A DNA stretch of 64,000 nt, taken from assembly GCF_000725805.1 (NCBI RefSeq), contig NZ_JOFT01000035.1:1-64000 (forward strand), read 5' to 3'. A model generated the notes under the pieces. The model ran no database searches. It was not told where the DNA came from and saw only the letters and a program-made list of their open reading frames with translations. A program made the position numbers and the translations under genes. Shown here one piece after another: positions 47,038 through 56,229 of the stretch (position 1 is its first letter; each line of letters starts with the position of its first letter). Source of the stretch: Streptomyces xanthophaeus (lineage in GTDB: Bacteria; Actinomycetota; Actinomycetes; Streptomycetales; Streptomycetaceae).

Positions 47038-48405
47038 TCACACCTGCTCTTTGCGCAGGGAGACCTCGGGGGCGGGCGGATGGCGTACGGCTGTCGTACT
47101 ACCCAGAGTACGCGCCTGTGACCTCGCCGGTTCCCGGGGAGGAGTACCGAAGAGCGCATGCCGCACCCCGGCCCGCGCGTCCCGTACGGCCGCCCGGGCG
47201 GTGTGCCACACCTCGCGGGCGGCGGCGCGGGAGGTGCGCCACACCTCGCGGACCAGATGGCCGACGGGCGTGGCCACCTGGCGGTAGACCCAGGCCGCGG
47301 GGCGGGAGACGCACCCGCGCCAGAGCCATACGAGACCGCGCCCGAGGGCCCGGCTGGCCCGTCCGGCGAGCCGCCAGGTGGCGGCGACGAAGTGCCCGAG
47401 GGGGGTGAGGACGTACCGGTACAGGCCGCGGGCCAGCCAGGCGGCGCCCTGCCCGAGCGGGGTCAGCAGGTACCGGTAGGCACCGGTCGCGGCCGGGACC
47501 ACGACGTACGTCCACAGGGCGGCCCACGGCCACACGAACAGGGCCTTCGCCAGCCAGCCGAGGACGGTCACGGCCCACCGGGCCAGCCAGGCGGTGCCGT
47601 GTCCGGCGGGGGTGAGGACGTAGCGGTACAGCGCGGCCCACGGCCAGACGAACACGGCGGCGAAGGCGCGCGGCAGGAACCAGAGCAGGGCGTGTCCGAC
47701 GGGGGTGAGGACCTGGCCGTAGAGCCCGCGGGCCAGCCAGGCGATGCCCCGGACCGGCGGCACCAGCAGGTGGCGGAAGACGGCGGTGACCGTCCAGACC
47801 ACGCCGGCGCCCGCGGGCCTCAGCAGGTACCGGGCCACCGCCAGGACCACCCATTCGAGCCCCTTGCCCACGGGCCGCAGCAGGTACCGGTACAGCGCGG
47901 CGGCGCCGGGGACGATCACGTACCGCCACAGGGCGGCCCACGGCCACACGAACAGCGCCTTCGCCAGCCAGACCAGCGCCACGGCCGCTCCCCGGCCCAG
48001 CAGGGCGAGTCCCTGCCCGAGGGGGACGAGGACCCAGCGCCACAGGGCGGCGCCCGCGGGCGCGAGCACGTACCGCCACAGCGCGGCCCAGGGCCAGTAG
48101 AAGACGGCCAGCGCCGCCCACTTCAGGACCAGCCCGGTCCCCCGGGCCAGCCAGGCGATGGCATGTCCGACCGGGGTCAGGAGGTACCGGTACAGCCGGT
48201 CCCAGACCCAGGCCGCCGCGTCCCCGGCCGGACGCAGGGCACGCCGGTGCACGGCGCGGGCGGCAAGGACCAACAGGTCCCACACCACCCGCACGGGCAG
48301 CACGATCACCACGGCCAGGATCCGCACGGGGATCCGGACCATCGCGAACACGCAGCCCTCTCCACCGGGCGGGGGTGCGGGCGTGCCGTGCTTTTCCAGA
48401 TCCAT
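47038..48405 (-). CDS. Trp-rich tandem-helix repeat membrane-associated protein
   Basis: This 455-residue protein is unlike any family I know. A hydrophobic leader helix (residues 22-48) is followed from 62 to about 340 by units built on a 19-residue pattern such as QGAAWLARGLYRYVLTPLG. Spacings are 19, 38 (2 x 19), 12 (19 minus 7) and 31. The core WPWAAL appears at 104, 154, 254 and 292, and AWLAR at 84, 222, 272 and 322. Each unit has a Pro/Gly break and Arg next to Tyr, suggesting aromatic amphipathic or membrane helices. Residues 386-418 hold three 11-residue amphipathic repeats. ATG at 48405. It lies between the TIGR03936 and TIGR03960 genes; function unknown. Confidence 0.8.
   Translation of the reverse strand: MDLEKHGTPAPPPGGEGCVFAMVRIPVRILAVVIVLPVRVVWDLLVLAARAVHRRALRPAGDAAAWVWDRLYRYLLTPVGHAIAWLARGTGLVLKWAALAVFYWPWAALWRYVLAPAGAALWRWVLVPLGQGLALLGRGAAVALVWLAKALFVWPWAALWRYVIVPGAAALYRYLLRPVGKGLEWVVLAVARYLLRPAGAGVVWTVTAVFRHLLVPPVRGIAWLARGLYGQVLTPVGHALLWFLPRAFAAVFVWPWAALYRYVLTPAGHGTAWLARWAVTVLGWLAKALFVWPWAALWTYVVVPAATGAYRYLLTPLGQGAAWLARGLYRYVLTPLGHFVAATWRLAGRASRALGRGLVWLWRGCVSRPAAWVYRQVATPVGHLVREVWRTSRAAAREVWHTARAAVRDARAGVRHALFGTPPREPARSQARTLGSTTAVRHPPAPEVSLRKEQV
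47386..48222 (-). repeat. Coding tandem repeat array (19-residue helix units)
   Basis: This segment encodes residues 62-340 of the protein above. The DNA repeats itself too: the WPWAAL units share long identical stretches, so the array grew by duplication. Confidence 0.8.
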
Positions 48406-48464
48406 GCCCTTGACGACGCACGACGGGCTCCGGACGTTGCACGCCGGCGCGGCCGGGCGGAAGC

Positions 48465-48500
48465 AGGACGCCCCCCACCGTTCCCGGTGGGGGGCGTCCT
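48465..48500 (-). terminator. 16-bp hairpin after the TIGR03960 gene
   Basis: AGGACGCCCCCCACCG (48465-48480) pairs perfectly with 48485-48500 around TTCC. It lies 27 nt after the TIGR03960 stop and separates it from the repeat-protein gene. Confidence 0.8.
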
Positions 48501-48526
48501 TCAGGGCCTGGTCCGGCGGCCCGGGG

Positions 48527-50449
48527 TCACTTCACGACGGTCAGCGGGAGGAGCTTCTTGCCCGTCGGGCCGATCTGGATGTCGAGGTCGAGCTGGGGGC
48601 AGACGCCGCAGTCGAAGCACGGGGTCCAGCGGCAGTCCTCGACCTCGGTCTCGTCGAGGGCGTCCTGCCAGTCCTCCCAGAGCCAGTCCTTGTCGAGACC
48701 GGAGTCGAGGTGGTCCCAGGGCAGGACCTCCTCGTAGGTGCGCTCGCGGGTGGTGTACCAGGCCACGTCCACGCCGTGGGCGGGCAGCGTCTTCCCGGCC
48801 GCCTCCATCCAGCGGTCGTAGCTGAAGTGCTCGCGCCAGCCGTCGAAGCGGCCGCCGGACTCGTACACCGCGCGGATGACGTCGCCGATGCGGCGGTCGC
48901 CGCGCGAGAGGAGGCCCTCGACGATGCCCGGCTTGCCGTCGTGGTAGCGGAAGCCGATGGAGCGGCCGTACTTCTTGTCGCCGCGGATCTTGTCGCGGAG
49001 CTTGGTCAGCCGCGCGTCCGTCTCCTCGGCCGACAGCTGCGGCGCCCACTGGAAGGGGGTGTGCGGCTTGGGGACGAACCCGCCGATCGAGACCGTGCAG
49101 CGGATGTCGTTCTGGCCGGAGACCTCGCGGCCCTTGGCGATGACGTTGACCGCCATGTCGCCGATCTGGAGGACGTCCTCGTCGGTCTCGGTCGGCAGGC
49201 CGCACATGAAGTACAGCTTCACCTGGCGCCAGCCGTTGCCGTAGGCGGTGGCGACGGTGCGGATCAGGTCCTCTTCCGAGACCATCTTGTTGATGACCTT
49301 GCGCATGCGCTCGGAGCCGCCCTCGGGGGCGAAGGTCAGGCCCGAGCGGCGGCCGTTGCGGGTCAGCTCGTTGGCCAGGTCCACGTTGAAGGCGTCCACG
49401 CGGGTCGACGGCAGGGACAGGCCCACCTTGTCGTCCGAGTAGCGGTCCGCGAGGCCCTTGGCGATGTCGGCGATCTCGGTGTGGTCCGCCGAGGACAGCG
49501 ACAGGAGTCCGACCTCTTCGAAGCCGGTCGCCTTGAGGCCCTTCTCCACCATTTCGCCGATGCCGGTGATGCTTCGCTCCCGCACGGGGCGCGTGATCAT
49601 GCCGGCCTGGCAGAAACGGCAGCCGCGGGTGCAGCCGCGGAAGATCTCCACGGACATCCGCTCGTGGACCGTCTCGGCGAGCGGGACCAGGGGCTGCTTG
49701 GGGTACGGCCACTCGTCGAGGTCCATGACGGTGTGCTTGGACACGCGCCACGGCACGCCGGAGCGGTTGGGGACGACGCGGCCGATGCGGCCGTCCTCCA
49801 GGTACTCGACGTCGTAGAAGCCCGGTACGTAGACCCCGCCGGTCTTCGCCAGGCGCAGCAGGACTTCCTCGCGTCCGCCCGGCCTGCCCTCGGCCTTCCA
49901 GGCGCGGATGATCTCGGTCATGTCGAGGACGGCCTGCTCGCCGTCGCCGATGACCGCGCAGTCGATGAACTCCGCGATCGGCTCGGGGTTGAAGGCCGCG
50001 TGGCCGCCCGCGAGGACGATGGGGTGGTCGACCGTACGGTTCCTGGCCTCCAGCGGGATGCCTGCGAGGTCCAGCGCCGTCAGCATGTTGGTGTAGCCCA
50101 GCTCCGTGGAGAAGGACAGCCCGAACACGTCGAAGGCGGACACGGGGCGGTGGCTGTCCACGGTGAACTGCGGCACCTTGTGCTCGCGCATCAGTTCTTC
50201 GAGGTCCGGCCACACGCTGTACGTGCGCTCCGCGAGAACGCCCTCGCGCTCGTTCAGCACCTCGTACAGGATCATGACGCCCTGGTTGGGCAGCCCGACT
50301 TCGTACGCGTCCGGGTACATCAGCGCCCAGCGGACGTCGCACTCGTCCCACTTCTTGACCGTGGAGTTGAGTTCACCACCGACGTACTGGATGGGCTTCT
50401 GCACATGCGGAAGCAGGGCCTCAAGCTGAGGGAAGACCGACTCGGTCAT
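48527..50449 (-). CDS. TIGR03960-family B12-binding radical SAM protein
   Basis: The 640-residue protein has an N-terminal cobalamin-binding-like region (residues about 50-200), a radical SAM domain with FRGCTRGCRFCQAG (CxxxCxxC), and a C-terminal extension with CFDCGVC that could hold another metal site. It pairs with TIGR03936 in many genomes. The reaction is not known. ATG at 50449, where the family begins. Confidence 0.9.
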   Translation of the reverse strand: MTESVFPQLEALLPHVQKPIQYVGGELNSTVKKWDECDVRWALMYPDAYEVGLPNQGVMILYEVLNEREGVLAERTYSVWPDLEELMREHKVPQFTVDSHRPVSAFDVFGLSFSTELGYTNMLTALDLAGIPLEARNRTVDHPIVLAGGHAAFNPEPIAEFIDCAVIGDGEQAVLDMTEIIRAWKAEGRPGGREEVLLRLAKTGGVYVPGFYDVEYLEDGRIGRVVPNRSGVPWRVSKHTVMDLDEWPYPKQPLVPLAETVHERMSVEIFRGCTRGCRFCQAGMITRPVRERSITGIGEMVEKGLKATGFEEVGLLSLSSADHTEIADIAKGLADRYSDDKVGLSLPSTRVDAFNVDLANELTRNGRRSGLTFAPEGGSERMRKVINKMVSEEDLIRTVATAYGNGWRQVKLYFMCGLPTETDEDVLQIGDMAVNVIAKGREVSGQNDIRCTVSIGGFVPKPHTPFQWAPQLSAEETDARLTKLRDKIRGDKKYGRSIGFRYHDGKPGIVEGLLSRGDRRIGDVIRAVYESGGRFDGWREHFSYDRWMEAAGKTLPAHGVDVAWYTTRERTYEEVLPWDHLDSGLDKDWLWEDWQDALDETEVEDCRWTPCFDCGVCPQLDLDIQIGPTGKKLLPLTVVK

Positions 50450-50525
50450 CACGCGACTTTCGTGAAGCGGGCAGGGGGCAGCTCTCAAGCGTACCTCTAG
50501 GCCCGGGCGCCCCCTACCCGCATGA

Positions 50526-52073
50526 TCACTTGAGGGCGGCCCGCAGGGCGGGATCCGAGGCCTCGGCCCAGACGTCCGGCAGTTCCCTCTCGCTCTGCTC
50601 GGCCCGGACCTCCTCGTGGGCGTGCAGGACGCCCCAGGTGAAGGCGGACTCCCCCGCCCCCGCCGCCTGGACGCCGAGGCCGCGCAGGGCCCCGCGGGCC
50701 ACCACGCTGTCCTGGTGCTCGCCGAGCAGGCTCTGCACCGACTTCATGGCCTTGGCCAGGCGTTTCGCCGGTTTCCCGAAAGCGGGCACGGCCGCCTCCG
50801 CCGCGTAGCGGGCGCGTTTGGCGGCCTTGCGGGCCTCGTGCAGGGCCACGTCCCGTTCTCCGCCCGCGGGCAGGGCGAGCGCGTTCTCGACGCGGCCCGC
50901 GAGGCGTTCGTAGTCGTACAGCACGGCCTTGGGCAGGACCTTCCCGGCGGGTTCCGCGGCCTTCTCCAGCAGCGGCGGGGTGTCCAGGACGGCGTCGAGG
51001 GTGTCCAGGAGGGCCAGGTAGCGCCCGCTGTCCAGGGCGCCCAGTGCCCGGCGCCTCGAATCGGAGCGGCGGCTGTTGTTCCACACCCGCAGGCGGCCGC
51101 GGACCGGGCCGATGACCTGGTTGCGGGGCAGTTCGCCGAGCCGGGTCCGGATGCGTTCCAGCAGTACCTCCTGGTCGCGGTCGACGCCGAGTTCGGCGGC
51201 CAGCCAGCGCAGTTCCTCACCGATCGGGTCGGTGACCGCGCGGTCCAGCACCTTGCGGTACGTCTTGAAGGCGCTGCGCAGCCTGCGGGTGGCGACCCGC
51301 ATCTGGTGGACGGAGTCCGGCAGGTCCCGCCGTACGGCCGGGTCCTGTGCGATCAGGGCGTCGCGCTGTTCGCGCAGGTACGACAGGACGTACGCGCCCG
51401 CCGTGCCCTCGGCCGGACCGGGGCTCGCCTGCGGCGTCCCGGCCTGCGGCACGGCGCCGGTCTCGGCGAGGGCCCGGGCGAGCTTCGAGGGGGCGTCGCT
51501 GACGCGCAGCCCGCCCTTGCGGAAGGTCTTCTCGACGGCGTCGAGGAGGGCGGCGTCCGCTCCGTCGGCGAGTTCGACCTCCACCTCGGTCCAGGAGACG
51601 GCGCGCTCGCCCCGCTCGGCCCGTACGGCGTCGATGCTGAGCTCGGCGAGCAGGGCTCCCTCGGCGTCGAGCAGGTTGCTGACGCGGCGCGCGGAGACCA
51701 GCCTGACCTGGGGTTCCAGAGCGGTGTTGCGGACCCGGGAGCGGATCAGGGCGGCGAGTGCCCGCGGGAGGGTGTCACCGAGGGGCGCCGTGACCTCGTC
51801 GCGGACCCCCGGGGAGACGGGCAGTTTCAGGTGCCAGCCCTCGTCCTTGCCGCCGGTTCTGCGCCGCAGGGTGAGCCCGTCGGCGGCGAGCCGCAGGCCG
51901 GGGGTGTCGTAGTAGACGGCGTCGAGGCCGACGGCGCCCTGGTCGGACACGGCCGCGATCGCGGCCGTGCCCGTCAGGTCCGGCACCTCGTGGCGGGCGG
52001 CTCGGCCGGCCCGCTTCTCGTCAGCTCGTGTGAACTCGAATTTCCGCTCTGTCTCGCGTTTCGTGTCCGCCAT
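50526..52073 (-). CDS. CYTH-CHAD domain protein
   Basis: The 515-residue protein starts with a CYTH triphosphate tunnel domain (about 1-205; ETERKFEF gives the ExExK pattern; YYDTPGLRLA; LRRRTGG) and ends with a CHAD helical domain (about 225-515) rich in conserved histidines and arginines (HQMRVATRRLRSAFKTYRKV; HEARKAAKRARY). CHAD binds polyphosphate and CYTH can hydrolyse triphosphates. A role in polyphosphate handling is likely. It is monocistronic between rodA and the TIGR03960 gene. Confidence 0.9.
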   Translation of the reverse strand: MADTKRETERKFEFTRADEKRAGRAARHEVPDLTGTAAIAAVSDQGAVGLDAVYYDTPGLRLAADGLTLRRRTGGKDEGWHLKLPVSPGVRDEVTAPLGDTLPRALAALIRSRVRNTALEPQVRLVSARRVSNLLDAEGALLAELSIDAVRAERGERAVSWTEVEVELADGADAALLDAVEKTFRKGGLRVSDAPSKLARALAETGAVPQAGTPQASPGPAEGTAGAYVLSYLREQRDALIAQDPAVRRDLPDSVHQMRVATRRLRSAFKTYRKVLDRAVTDPIGEELRWLAAELGVDRDQEVLLERIRTRLGELPRNQVIGPVRGRLRVWNNSRRSDSRRRALGALDSGRYLALLDTLDAVLDTPPLLEKAAEPAGKVLPKAVLYDYERLAGRVENALALPAGGERDVALHEARKAAKRARYAAEAAVPAFGKPAKRLAKAMKSVQSLLGEHQDSVVARGALRGLGVQAAGAGESAFTWGVLHAHEEVRAEQSERELPDVWAEASDPALRAALK

Positions 52074-52121
52074 GAACCGAATTTAGTCCGGAACGGAACG
52101 CGACGGCAGGACGAACGGGAA

Positions 52122-53321
52122 TCAGGCCGACAACGGCCGTTGCACCTTGATCGACTGGAGTAGTCCGATGGCCACCCACACCGCGAACATCGAGGACCCT
52201 CCGTACGACACGAAGGGCAGCGGGAGACCGGCCACCGGCATGATGCCGAGGGTCATGCCGATGTTCTCGAAGGACTGGAACGCGAACCAGGCGATGATCC
52301 CGGCGCAGACGATCGTCCCGTAGAGCTCGGTGGTCTCGCGGGCGATCATGCAGGCCCGCCACAGCACGACGCCCAGCAGCAGCAGGATCAGCCCGGCTCC
52401 GACGAAGCCGAGCTCCTCCCCCGCCACCGTGAAGACGAAGTCGGTCTGCTGCTCCGGCACGAACTGGCCGGTGGTCTGCGAGCCCTTGAAGAGCCCGGAG
52501 CCGGTGAGGCCGCCGGAGCCGATCGCGATGCGCGCCTGGTTGGTGTTGTAGCCGACGCCCGCGGGGTCGAGGGAAGGGTTGGCGAAGGCCGCGAAGCGGT
52601 TGATCTGGTACTCGTCGAGTACGCCGAGCTGCCATATCAGGACGGCTCCGGCCGCGCCCGAGCCGAGCAGGCCCAGCACCCAGCGGTTGGACGCGCCGGA
52701 GGCCAGCAGCACGCCGAGCACGATGACGACCATGACCATGACGGAGCCGAGGTCGGGCATCAGCATGACGATGCCCATGGGGGCGGCGGCCAGGCACAGG
52801 GCCTTGACCACGGTGCGGTGGTCGGGATGGGCGAGGTCGCCCGCGTCCACCCGGGTGGCCAGCAGCATCGCCATGACCAGGATGATCGTGATCTTCACGA
52901 ACTCGGAGGGCTGGAGCGAGAACCCGCCGCCGATCACGATCCACGCGTGGGCGCCGTTGATGGTGGCGCCGAGCGGGGTGAGCACGGCGAGGATGAGCAC
53001 CAGCGAGAGTCCGTACAGGACCGGGACCGCACCGCGCAGGGTGCGGTGGCCGAGCCAGATGGTGCCGATCATCAGCACGAGGCCGATGCCGGTGTTCATC
53101 GCGTGCCGGAAGAGGAAGTAGTAGGGGTCGCCCTGGTTCAGGGTGGTCCGGTTGCGGGTCGCCGACCAGACCAGCAGGGCGCCGATGAAGGACAGGGCGA
53201 GGGCCGAGAGGAGGATCGGCCAGTCGAGCCGGCGCACCACCGAGTCGCGGGCGGTGAGCTTGGCCATCGCGCCGCGCTCGGGTGCGTAGCGGGATACGGA
53301 GAACTTGTTCGCGGTCTGCAT
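52122..53321 (-). CDS. rodA: Rod-shape SEDS protein RodA (peptidoglycan glycosyltransferase)
   Basis: The 399-residue polytopic protein matches RodA/FtsW (SEDS), which polymerises lipid II. The conserved FSLQPSEFVKI, MPDLGSVMV, QINRFAAFANPSLDP and PLPFVSYGGSSM are all present. The ATG at 53321 follows the pbp2 stop by 5 nt, AGGAC in the gap serving as the Shine-Dalgarno; a much longer open frame upstream is only the other phase of pbp2. With pbp2 it forms the usual SEDS-bPBP pair; in Streptomyces this cluster serves spore-wall building and hyphal shape. Confidence 0.94.
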   Translation of the reverse strand: MQTANKFSVSRYAPERGAMAKLTARDSVVRRLDWPILLSALALSFIGALLVWSATRNRTTLNQGDPYYFLFRHAMNTGIGLVLMIGTIWLGHRTLRGAVPVLYGLSLVLILAVLTPLGATINGAHAWIVIGGGFSLQPSEFVKITIILVMAMLLATRVDAGDLAHPDHRTVVKALCLAAAPMGIVMLMPDLGSVMVMVVIVLGVLLASGASNRWVLGLLGSGAAGAVLIWQLGVLDEYQINRFAAFANPSLDPAGVGYNTNQARIAIGSGGLTGSGLFKGSQTTGQFVPEQQTDFVFTVAGEELGFVGAGLILLLLGVVLWRACMIARETTELYGTIVCAGIIAWFAFQSFENIGMTLGIMPVAGLPLPFVSYGGSSMFAVWVAIGLLQSIKVQRPLSA

Positions 53322-53326
53322 GTCCT

Positions 53327-55498
53327 TCAGTCCTGCCGTGCGGGGGGCGGTCCGGCGAGTGCGGGCGGCACGAGTGCCTCCGGGGACGGCGGCACGTACG
53401 GCGTGATGTCGGGGGATTCGATGGAGCCGTCGGGAAGGATCCGGGGCAGTTTCGTCTCCGGCTTGAGCAGCAGGGCCTTCTTCACGTCCTGCTTGCCTTC
53501 CATGTCCAGACCGTAGATGGCGTTGTAGAGGTTGCGGACGGCGGGGCCGGAGGCTCCGGAGCCGGTGCCCCCCTGGGAGATGGTCATGACGATCGCGAAG
53601 TCGTCGGTGTAGGTGGCCAGCCACGAGGTGGTCTGCTTGCCGTAGACCTGGGCGGTACCGGTCTTGGCCCGCATCGGGATCTTGTCGAGCGGCCAGCCGC
53701 CGAACCGCCAGGCGGCGGTGCCGCCGGGCTCGACGACGGAGCGCAGGCCCTTGTCGAGGTCGCTGACGGTCCGGGCGTCGATCGGCAGCCTGCCGTGCGC
53801 CTGGGGCTTGATCATCTCGACGTGCTTGCCGTCGGGGCTGATCACGGCCTTGCCGACGGTGGGGTTGTAGAGGGTGCCCCCGTTGCTGATGGCCGAGTAG
53901 GCGGTGGCCATCTGGATGGGGGTGACGAGCACGTCGCCCTGGCCGATGGCGAAGTTGATGCTGTCGAACGCCTTGAGCTGGTTGCCCTCCAGGCAGCTCT
54001 CGTAGGCGATCTGCTCGACGTAGGTGCCGCCCTTCTTGCCCTGCTTGCACCAGGAGGCCTTGTTGGCCGCCCAGAAGTTCTTCTTCCACCGGCGGTCCGG
54101 GATGCGGCCGGTCACCTCGTTCGGCAGGTCGATCCCGGTCTCGGACCCCAGTCCGAATTCGCGGGCGGTCCGGTAGAACCAGTCGTGGGCGTCCTTCTTG
54201 GGTTCGAGGCCGCCGTCGCGCTGCCACTCCTTGTGCCCGAGGGCGTAGAAGACGGTGTTGCACGAGAACTTCAGCGCGTCGCCGAGGGTGATGGGGCCGT
54301 GCCCCTTGGACTCGAAGTTCGCGAAGCTCCGCCCGCCGAGGCTGTAGGAGCTGCTGCAGTTGTACTTGTTGCCGAAGGCGTAGCCGGCCCGTACGGCCGC
54401 GCTCGCCGACACCACCTTGAAGATGGAGCCGGCCGGGGCCTGGCCCTGGATGGCCCGGTTGAGCAGCGGGTAGTTGGACTTCTTGCTGGTGAGCCTGGCG
54501 TAGTCCTTGGCCGAGATGCCGCCGACCCAGGCATTGGGGTCGTAGTCGGGCTGGGAGGCCATGGCGACGACCCGGCCGGTCTTGACCTCCATGACGACGA
54601 CGGCACCCGAGTCGGCCTCGTACTTGCGGCCCGTGATGTTGTCGGTCTCGTGGCGGACCGTCTTCATCGCCTGCTGGAGCTCGTACTCGGCGACCGCCTG
54701 GACCCGGGCGTCGATGCTGGTGACGAGGGTGGACCCGGCCACGCCCGGGTCGGACTTGGTCTGGCCCATGACCCGTCCGAGGTTGTCGACCTCGTACGAG
54801 GTGACCTCCGCCTTTCCGCGCAGCTCCCTGTCATAGGTGCGTTCGATCCCGGAGCGGCCCACCTGGTCGGAACGCAGGTGCGGCGAGTCGGTGTTCTTGG
54901 CCTTCTGGATCTCCTCGTCGGTGACCGGCGAGAGGTAGCCGAGGACCTGCGCGGCGCGGGCCCCGCCGGCCGCCGGGTAGCGGCGGACGGCGGTGGGCTC
55001 GGCGGTGATGCCGGGGAACTGCTCGGGACGTTCGCGCAGCTGCAGCGCCTGCTGCGTGGTGGCTTCGAGGGTGACCGGGATCGGCTGGTACGGGGAGCCG
55101 TTCCAGCAGGGCGCGGGGGTCTGGGAGTCGCAGAGCCGGACCTTGTCCATGACCTCCTTGGGGGTCATGTCCAGGACGCCGGCGAGGCGGGTCATGACGC
55201 CCTTGCCCTTGTCCTTCATCTTCATCAGCGCGGTGCGGCTGGCGGAGACGACGAGGCGGGTCTCGTTGTCGGCGAGCGCGACCCCGCGGGCGTCCAGGAT
55301 CGAACCGCGCACCGCGGGCTGGACGACCTGCTGCACGTGGTTGCTCTTCGCCTCGTCGTAGTACTCCTGGCCGTTGCGGATCTGGAGGTACCACAGGCGC
55401 CCGCCGAGGGTGAGCAGCATCGAGAAGATGAGCACCTGGATCATGACGAGGCGGATCTGCACCCGGGAGGTGCGGCCGGATTCCGGAATATTGCTCAC
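53327..55498 (-). CDS. mrdA: Class B penicillin-binding protein 2
   Basis: The 723-residue transpeptidase has an N-terminal membrane helix (residues about 16-36), a dimerisation/pedestal region, and a catalytic domain with SxxK in AGSIFKVV, SxN in KFSCNTVFY, and KTGT in RAKTGTAQVYG. The C-terminus has a Pro-rich tail. GTG at 55498 with GGGAG 6 nt before. It is 5 nt upstream of rodA, with which it works in cross-linking new peptidoglycan. Confidence 0.94.
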   Translation of the reverse strand: MSNIPESGRTSRVQIRLVMIQVLIFSMLLTLGGRLWYLQIRNGQEYYDEAKSNHVQQVVQPAVRGSILDARGVALADNETRLVVSASRTALMKMKDKGKGVMTRLAGVLDMTPKEVMDKVRLCDSQTPAPCWNGSPYQPIPVTLEATTQQALQLRERPEQFPGITAEPTAVRRYPAAGGARAAQVLGYLSPVTDEEIQKAKNTDSPHLRSDQVGRSGIERTYDRELRGKAEVTSYEVDNLGRVMGQTKSDPGVAGSTLVTSIDARVQAVAEYELQQAMKTVRHETDNITGRKYEADSGAVVVMEVKTGRVVAMASQPDYDPNAWVGGISAKDYARLTSKKSNYPLLNRAIQGQAPAGSIFKVVSASAAVRAGYAFGNKYNCSSSYSLGGRSFANFESKGHGPITLGDALKFSCNTVFYALGHKEWQRDGGLEPKKDAHDWFYRTAREFGLGSETGIDLPNEVTGRIPDRRWKKNFWAANKASWCKQGKKGGTYVEQIAYESCLEGNQLKAFDSINFAIGQGDVLVTPIQMATAYSAISNGGTLYNPTVGKAVISPDGKHVEMIKPQAHGRLPIDARTVSDLDKGLRSVVEPGGTAAWRFGGWPLDKIPMRAKTGTAQVYGKQTTSWLATYTDDFAIVMTISQGGTGSGASGPAVRNLYNAIYGLDMEGKQDVKKALLLKPETKLPRILPDGSIESPDITPYVPPSPEALVPPALAGPPPARQD

Positions 55499-55511
55499 CG
55501 CTGCTCCCTCG

Positions 55512-56216
55512 TCACAGTTTCTTGACGCTCTTGACGCTCTTCACACCCTTGACGCCCTTTATGCGGACGGCCCGGTTGGCCCGGCCGCGGGCGGTCTTCA
55601 TGCGCAGGCCGCCGCGCTGGCTGCCGATCCGCAGCCCGGTGCCGCCGGCCAGCCAGCCGGAGGAGACGTCGGTGCCCTGGGCGGGGCCGCCGCCGGCCTC
55701 GACGGCCATCGGGTCGTTCTCGGCGCGCCGGGCCAGCGCCATGATGAACGGCACGGTGAAGGGCGCGAGGAGCAGGTCGTAGAGGGTGGCGGTGAACAGC
55801 AGCCCGGTCAGGCCCACGTGCCGGGCGGCGGTGTCCCCGACGAGGGCGCCGACGCCCGCGTACAGCAGGGTGGAGGCGATCGCGGCGCCGACGACGGTCA
55901 GCATCGGGCCCCAGGCGGACCGGAAGCGGCCGTTGTCGGGGCGGACCAGGCCGACGAGGTACCCGATGAGGCAGAGCACCAGCGCGTAGCGTCCGGCGGC
56001 GTGGTCGGCGGGCGGGGCCAGGTCGGTGAGGAGCCCGGCGGAGAAGCCGATGAGGGCGCCGCTGACGTGCCCGTACACGAGGGCGAGGGCGACGACGGTG
56101 AGCAGCACCAGGTCGGGCACCGCCCCGGGCAGCTGGAGCCGGCCCAGGACGGTGACCTGGACGACGAGGGCGACCACGATGAGCGTGGCCGAGAGCAGGA
56201 TCCGGTTGAAGCGCAT
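55512..56216 (-). CDS. mreD: Rod shape-determining protein MreD
   Basis: The 234-residue protein has five or six hydrophobic helices (LLSATLIVVALVVQVTVLG; YALVLCLIGYLVGLVRP and others) and fits MreD, the membrane link of the MreBCD complex. The C-terminus adds about 70 residues beyond the usual length, ending in a Lys/Val repeat (KGVKGVKSVKSVKKL) that is positively charged and probably cytosolic. ATG at 56216. Confidence 0.9.
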   Translation of the reverse strand: MRFNRILLSATLIVVALVVQVTVLGRLQLPGAVPDLVLLTVVALALVYGHVSGALIGFSAGLLTDLAPPADHAAGRYALVLCLIGYLVGLVRPDNGRFRSAWGPMLTVVGAAIASTLLYAGVGALVGDTAARHVGLTGLLFTATLYDLLLAPFTVPFIMALARRAENDPMAVEAGGGPAQGTDVSSGWLAGGTGLRIGSQRGGLRMKTARGRANRAVRIKGVKGVKSVKSVKKL

Positions 56217-56229
56217 GGTCGGTCTGCTC

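Noticed and set aside
52122..54263. Extended rodA frame reaching into pbp2
   Set aside because: Similarity to RodA starts at the ATG at 53321, which has its own Shine-Dalgarno; upstream codons overlap conserved pbp2 sequence.
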